A stretch of 64,000 nt of DNA, from NCBI GenBank assembly GCA_964019335.1, contig OZ025762.1, forward strand, positions 1 to 64,000, written 5' to 3'. This document shows, in pieces, positions 59,691 through 64,000 of this stretch. The notes under the pieces are model-generated. The model was not told the DNA's origin. It did not search any database and saw only the letters and a list, made by a program, of their open reading frames with translations. Every line of letters starts with the position of its first letter. Position 1 is the first letter of the stretch. Both the position numbers and the translations under genes were made by a program. This DNA comes from Diplonema japonicum. Its lineage: Eukaryota > Euglenozoa > Diplonemea > Diplonemida > Diplonemidae.

Positions 59691-60345
59691 TGCTCATGAC
59701 CGGCATGCCAGAAGACTCTTCTGTGTTCTCTTCCATCACCACAATACCATGGAGTGAGGTCACTAAAGGGGGAAGGCTGGGATCCGTGACGGGAGGAACA
59801 GTGTTCTTGGTGCAGTATTGCGCGAAGGTGAGGAAGGAGATCAAGGGACCGAGGCAGTGAAGATGTACCAACAGAAAAGCCCCCATAGTCGTGACCGAAG
59901 AGGAACACCACAAAGCTTACGAATGTTTGAACAAGATTATCGAAACGGTCCGGAGACTGGTGAATGCGGACATCCCTGATGGCAGCATCTGCACAGAAGA
60001 CTGGATGCCGAACAGCGGTCACACGAAACAAAGAGAAGCTTGCAAATCGGATTCAGAACCAGCGAGCCGGGATGACGAAGCCGATTGTTCAGAACTGTCA
60101 GTGCCCCAGCAACAACATTGTGAACATATATGATGGTGGCGACGGTGATGGATGTCTACGAGAAGAACCTATGGTTGTCTCAGAATAGAAAAAGCGAAGA
60201 AAGTACTTGGAATCGCACTTCATCGAAATCCATGATCAAAACCTCATCCATGGGGGTATCAACACCGACAACATCGTTCTGGACGACAAAGGGAATGCTC
60301 TTGTCAGCGGACTGGGAACAGTGCGAAGCACTTTGTGTGACGAGT
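59690..60345 (+). pseudogene. Decayed mini-copy of the triple-kinase gene
   Basis: Starts with ATGACCGGCATGCCAGAAGA like the true gene at 60485. It then jumps through matching pieces of kinase unit 1 (GGATCCGTGACGGGAGGAAC), the 61.2-kb region and unit 3 (ATGGATGTCTACGAGAAGAA), and ends with the GTATCAACACCGACAACATC block and CTTTGTGTGACGAGTCC. Internal deletions and stops break every frame. Order is preserved, so this is a deleted tandem duplicate rather than scrambled DNA. Confidence 0.85.
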
Positions 60346-60348
60346 CCA

Positions 60349-60476
60349 TTCGGTCCCGGGTATGACGTTAAACTGCGCCGACGCTTCTGGGAGCCAGCAT
60401 TTCCTGGCGACCAGGCCGTCTTTTTCCTTCCTTCCCTTTTCATTTTTTTCGTGCTGCTATTTTCATTATACCTCAG
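60349..60476 (+). promoter_or_regulatory. 5' cassette and pyrimidine/AG leader of the triple-kinase gene
   Basis: TTCGGTCCCGGGTATGACG to TTTCCTGGCGACC (60349-60412) resembles 50248-50312. A strong T/C tract follows and ends TACCTCAG at 60476, eight bases before the ATG, a typical acceptor layout. Confidence 0.5.
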
Positions 60477-60484
60477 AATTGCTC

Positions 60485-62824
60485 ATGACCGGTATGCCAG
60501 AAGACTCTTCTGTGTTCTCTTCCATCACCACAATACCATGGAGTGAGGTCACCAAAGGGAAAAAGCTGGGATCCGTGACGGGAGGAACAGTGTTCTTGGC
60601 GAAATGGGAAGACAAGAAGGTAGCAATGAAGGAGATCAAGGGACCGCCAGAGGAATTCCAGCACAAAGCAGTGACGATGTACGAACAGATGGACAACCCC
60701 CACAGTGTGACCCTGTACGGTGTGGTCCCCGAGATGCAAGTGATCGTGATGGAGTACTGCAGTGACGGGGACCTTACAAAATACCTGAAGAGGAACTCCA
60801 TAAAGCTTACGAGACACAAGAAGTACAAACTACTCCTTGATGTGTTCACAGGGCTCCACAAGGCTGGAATAGTTCACGGGGACCTGAAGCCAAACAACAT
60901 TCTGGTGCAGAAGGAGAAGGCAAAGATCAGCGACTACGCCCAGAACAGCTTAACGAATACGAAGTCGGATACAATGTTCACTGCACCAGAGGTATTGGAG
61001 GGGTGCGCAGCCTCCTTCGCAAGCGATGTGTTCACGTGCGGGAGTTTGCTGTTCTACGTTCTACAAGGCAGTCTGGGGTTCAACCCGAATACCCTGAAGA
61101 GGGAGGATTTTAGAGACGAGGCAGCTGACCTCATTTTGAATTGTTGGGCCGAAGAAACAGGGAAGAGACCTGATTTGAACAAGGTTATCGAAACGGTACG
61201 GGGACTGATGCAAGCAGCGGTGTATGCCATCCCTGATGGTTGCACAGAAGACGACTGGATGCCGAACGGGAAGATGTGGAGAGTAACACTCAACGATAAG
61301 AAACGTGCAATGAGGATTCAGAAGTGCAGCGAGCCAGATGACGAAGCGATCTCTCAGATCGTTCAGTGCACCAACGAGAACATTGTGAAGTTATATGAAG
61401 TGAAAAGGCTCGCCGACGGCAGGGTGGCGACGGTGACGGATGTCTACGAGAAGAACCTGACGGCCCTCATCAAGGAGAACGGTCGGCTCGGAACAGAAGA
61501 AGCGAAGGAAGTACTTAAAAAAGCACTGGATGCGCTTAACCACATCCATGATCAAAACCTCATCCATGGGGGTATCAACACCGACAACATCGTTCTGGAC
61601 GACAAAGGGAATGCTCTTATCAGCGGACTGGGAACAGTGCGAAGCACTTTGTGTGACGAGTCCTACTGCGAACCACCCTTCGAAGCACCTGAGGGAGGCA
61701 CCAGCCGAGAAGCAGACTGCTGGGCTTTGGGTGTCACACTGTGCTGTGCATGTCTTGGGATGGAGGAGGGCATGAAGGAAGCGGAGTTGATTCGAAACAA
61801 TCACGAAGAGAGGAAGTTGTTCGAGAAGCTGGAACATGGCAGTGTGGGCAGCTCCTCTCTCGCAGGTATCATCACCAAGCTGCTGCGTCGCGAACTTTCT
61901 AGAAGGACTTCAATTGTTGAATTGTGTGGAATGGTATTTGATACGTCAGTTCTGAACTCGGTGAAGCCAAGTGAGATGGCTGTGAATAGCGTGGGGAGTG
62001 TACAGAGTGAGAAGGAGGATGTCGAGGCCGAGAACTTTGAAAAGGATGCCACCGACATTGTTGCCTGCTGGCCATGCTGGGACGAGCAATACACTCTAAG
62101 CAACTGGATGAAGGGCAGCAAGTTGTGGGTCGGAACAAAAACCGAAGGAGAGGAAAAAAGAAAGCTTGCAATGAGGATTCAGATATGCAGCGAGCCAGAT
62201 GACGAAGCGATCTCCCAGATCATGCAGTGCACCAACAACAACATTGTGAACATATATGAAGTGAAAAGGCTCGCCGACGGCAGGGTGGCGACGGTGACGG
62301 ATGTCTACGAGAAGAACCTGACAACACTCATCAAGGAGGATGGTTGCCTCAGAATAGAAAAAGCGAGGGAAGTACTTTTAGACTCACTTCAGGGCCTTCT
62401 TGAAATCCATAATGAAAACCTCATCCATGGGGGTATCAACACCGACAACATCGTTCTGGACGACAAAGGGAATGCTCTTATCAGCGGACTGGGAACAGTG
62501 CGAAGCACTTTGTGTGACGAGTCCTACTGCGAACCACCCTTCAAAGCACCTGAAGGAGGCACCAGCCAAGAAGCAGACTGCTGGGCTTTGGGTGTCACAC
62601 TGTGCTGTGCATGTCTTGGGATGGAGGAGGGCATGAAGGAAGTAAAGTCGATCCAAGAAGGAAAGTTGTTCGAGAAGCTGCTGGATCGTGGAAGTGCGGG
62701 CAAAACCCTTTCCGACGTTATCTCTGGTCTTCTGTGTGTCAATCCTGTTGGCAGGCTTTCATTTGCTGGCCTGCATGAGCTCATTGAACAAACATCGCTC
62801 TGTTTTGGGCCGCTGTCGATGTAA
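60485..62824 (+). CDS. Triple protein-kinase-domain protein: one HGD kinase and two pseudokinases
   Basis: 779 residues. Unit 1 (~15-240) has the beta3 Lys (VAMKEIKG, Lys49), HGDLKPNNIL with catalytic Asp133, SDYA in place of DFG, and a PEVLEG-type APE. It may be active. Unit 2 (~255-500) and unit 3 (~545-775) carry HGGINTDNIVL in place of HRDLKPEN and SGLG in place of DFG, so they lack the catalytic and metal Asp and should be inactive. Units 2 and 3 are nearly identical over ~230 bp (61546-61775 and 62409-62636), a recent copy or gene conversion. Such pseudokinase arrays often regulate a linked kinase; that role is inference. Start after the AG at 60476. GTAAGT overlaps the last codon, so a 65-bp intron (62821-62885) could extend the C-terminus. 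Confidence 0.85.
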   Translation: MTGMPEDSSVFSSITTIPWSEVTKGKKLGSVTGGTVFLAKWEDKKVAMKEIKGPPEEFQHKAVTMYEQMDNPHSVTLYGVVPEMQVIVMEYCSDGDLTKYLKRNSIKLTRHKKYKLLLDVFTGLHKAGIVHGDLKPNNILVQKEKAKISDYAQNSLTNTKSDTMFTAPEVLEGCAASFASDVFTCGSLLFYVLQGSLGFNPNTLKREDFRDEAADLILNCWAEETGKRPDLNKVIETVRGLMQAAVYAIPDGCTEDDWMPNGKMWRVTLNDKKRAMRIQKCSEPDDEAISQIVQCTNENIVKLYEVKRLADGRVATVTDVYEKNLTALIKENGRLGTEEAKEVLKKALDALNHIHDQNLIHGGINTDNIVLDDKGNALISGLGTVRSTLCDESYCEPPFEAPEGGTSREADCWALGVTLCCACLGMEEGMKEAELIRNNHEERKLFEKLEHGSVGSSSLAGIITKLLRRELSRRTSIVELCGMVFDTSVLNSVKPSEMAVNSVGSVQSEKEDVEAENFEKDATDIVACWPCWDEQYTLSNWMKGSKLWVGTKTEGEEKRKLAMRIQICSEPDDEAISQIMQCTNNNIVNIYEVKRLADGRVATVTDVYEKNLTTLIKEDGCLRIEKAREVLLDSLQGLLEIHNENLIHGGINTDNIVLDDKGNALISGLGTVRSTLCDESYCEPPFKAPEGGTSQEADCWALGVTLCCACLGMEEGMKEVKSIQEGKLFEKLLDRGSAGKTLSDVISGLLCVNPVGRLSFAGLHELIEQTSLCFGPLSM

Positions 62825-62885
62825 GTTTAAAATAAATTTAAATTTTACAACAAATTAAATTTTAAATCTTTTTCTCTCTATACAG
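62821..62885 (+). other. Candidate cis-intron at the end of the kinase gene
   Basis: GTAAGT at 62821, a very AT-rich interior, TCTTTTTCTCTCT and TACAG at 62881-62885. Joining the sides removes the TAA stop and continues in frame as INPMLQKGCICLSK, then runs into an A40 tract. The intron signals are good, but the Lys run argues against it. Confidence 0.3.
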
Positions 62886-62919
62886 TAATCCGATGCTCCA
62901 GAAAGGGTGTATCTGTCTG

Positions 62920-62920
<1 letters not shown>

Positions 62921-62973
<53 letters not shown>

Positions 62974-63016
62974 TTTGGCATGAAAATCGTTTCCAGCACC
63001 TTTCGAAGGGAGCATT

Positions 63017-63067
<51 letters not shown>
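62921..63067. repeat. Long poly-A and poly-T tracts
   Basis: About A49 (62923-62971) and T48 (63020-63067) separated by ~48 bp, able to form a large hairpin. Run lengths may be unreliable. Confidence 0.8.
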
Positions 63068-64000
63068 CCCGGGAGCGAGAGGACGACGAGGAGAGGGGGC
63101 CGCTAGGGGTCTTGCTGAAGAGGTGGCTACCCTTCCTGAACAAGGGGTGGTCCTTCATTGAAGGTTTGCGCGCTCTGGTGCCCAGTGCGAGACGCCATGA
63201 AGTAAGACAGGCGATCAGACCGGCTGTTGCAAAGGAATTGATCCACGGCAGGTCGTCTTTTGCTGGAATGGAAGCGGGTGCATGTCCGTCCACGAACGCC
63301 TGGTGGAGGAAGCTCCAGTCTCGGAGACCGCTGATATCGTACAGACTGCGGCGGATCATCAGCGGTGCAGTGTTCACGGTACACCCTCGAGTGTGGGGGA
63401 AGCAATTGGATGAACGTGAGGGTGTGGAAAGCTCGTCTCTTGCGTGCGACGTCTGCGACCATCGATGCCAGACGACGACAGAAGTCACGGAGCACGCCCT
63501 ATGGGAATGTGCACCAGCGAGAGCTGCCCTGACAAACGAAAGATATGGCGGGATGACGCGAAGTGACCTACCTGCAGTGACCGCCCTCCACGGGATCATT
63601 CCAAGGGGCGCAACGGGGGCTGCGAAGCAACAGGCGGCAGTCGTGCAACGATACCTGTTGGATGTCGTGTCAAGACGAGACGCCAGAGCGGCTGAACGGA
63701 GCACCAGAATCCTCACCACCAACCCGTGGGATGAGATCACAACGGGGAAGCAGCACACTGTGCCCACAGTGGAGCTGTTGAAATCGAACGGAGCGTCGGG
63801 AAAGGTCCTAATGTTCTACATGAAGAGCGTCCTCAGGTGGCTGAAAGCCTAAGATGGTACGCAGGCAGGAAGTTGACGTCCGTCACGACGATGGAGCTCG
63901 CAGTAGACTATGAGCAGGCCACCCGGCAGTCCTTGGCTGGACCCCTTGACGACCAGGACTGGCTCACAGAGAAGGCTGGAAGGATGCGATACATCTTAGG
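63068..64000 (+). pseudogene. C-terminal part of a non-LTR retroelement polyprotein
   Basis: Open from the poly-T to 63852: LLKRWLPFLNKGWSFIEGLR, then RRPLISYRLRRIISGAVFTV and a Cys/His knuckle CDVCDHRC...TEHALWEC with 2-residue Cys spacing, the type found after the RT domain of many non-LTR elements. After 63835 the coding sense shifts one frame (LRWYAGRKLTSVTTMELAVD, QDWLTEKAGRMRYIL) and runs off the window. The RT domain itself is missing on the 5' side. Clade not determined; it differs from the minus-strand element at 1-6 kb. Confidence 0.6.

Noticed and set aside
1-64000. tRNA, rRNA genes and CRISPR arrays
   Set aside because: None recognised by eye; the direct repeats present have no spacer-like regularity, and the only tRNA-like boxes are in the SINE-like repeat.

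Overview
The window looks like nuclear DNA of a unicellular eukaryote. The intergenic DNA is loaded with long A, T, C and G homopolymers, the proteins are eukaryotic (anoctamin, globin, H2A-like histone fold, WWE, ubiquitin-like, ankyrin, protein kinase), and retroelement and DNA-transposon remnants fill the gaps. Every convincing host gene is on the + strand, almost all are single open frames, and many start codons follow a pyrimidine-rich tract ending in AG. That resembles the polycistronic, trans-spliced style of kinetoplastids and other euglenozoans. It is an inference; no spliced leader or rRNA is present to prove it.

Layout. 1-441 is an 8-bp satellite (GGGTTTGC)n. 1.0-6.2 kb is a 5'-truncated minus-strand non-LTR retrotransposon (RT, zinc knuckle, restriction-like endonuclease, long C-terminal extension) with a 1,400-bp tandem duplication. 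6.2-7.8 kb is an array of a ~320-bp SINE-like repeat that recurs across the window. 9.4-14 kb holds a ubiquitin-like/LRR protein and a membrane adenylate cyclase. 15.0-16.8 kb is a decayed piggyBac element with intact TTAA target sites and terminal repeats. 18.4-30.5 kb carries a small unknown protein, a 2,603-residue ankyrin/PDZ/RanBP2-finger/anoctamin protein and a myristoylatable multi-globin/cytochrome b5 protein. 32-37.5 kb has a pseudokinase, a small four-span membrane protein and a signal-peptide/TPAP-repeat/multi-span protein. 37.5-42.3 kb is gene-poor, with foldback elements and a 200-N assembly gap. 42.3-44.5 kb is a propionate-type CoA-transferase with a C-terminal EF-hand. 46-52.3 kb has two closely related ankyrin genes flanking an H2A-like/WWE fusion gene. 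52.4-55.1 kb is transposon debris. 55.3-57.4 kb is a Cys-rich/ubiquitin-like/ankyrin gene. 58.1-59.3 kb is a TIR-bounded DNA transposon. 59.7-62.8 kb is a decayed mini-copy followed by an intact triple-kinase gene. 63.1 kb to the end is another retroelement fragment.

The host genes do not form an obvious pathway. The recurring theme is signalling and scaffolding by domain fusion: cyclase, kinases and pseudokinases, ankyrin, ubiquitin-like, PDZ, EF-hand and PAR-binding WWE. The most unusual proteins are the H2A/WWE fusion, the multi-globin/cytochrome b5 protein and the ankyrin/anoctamin giant.
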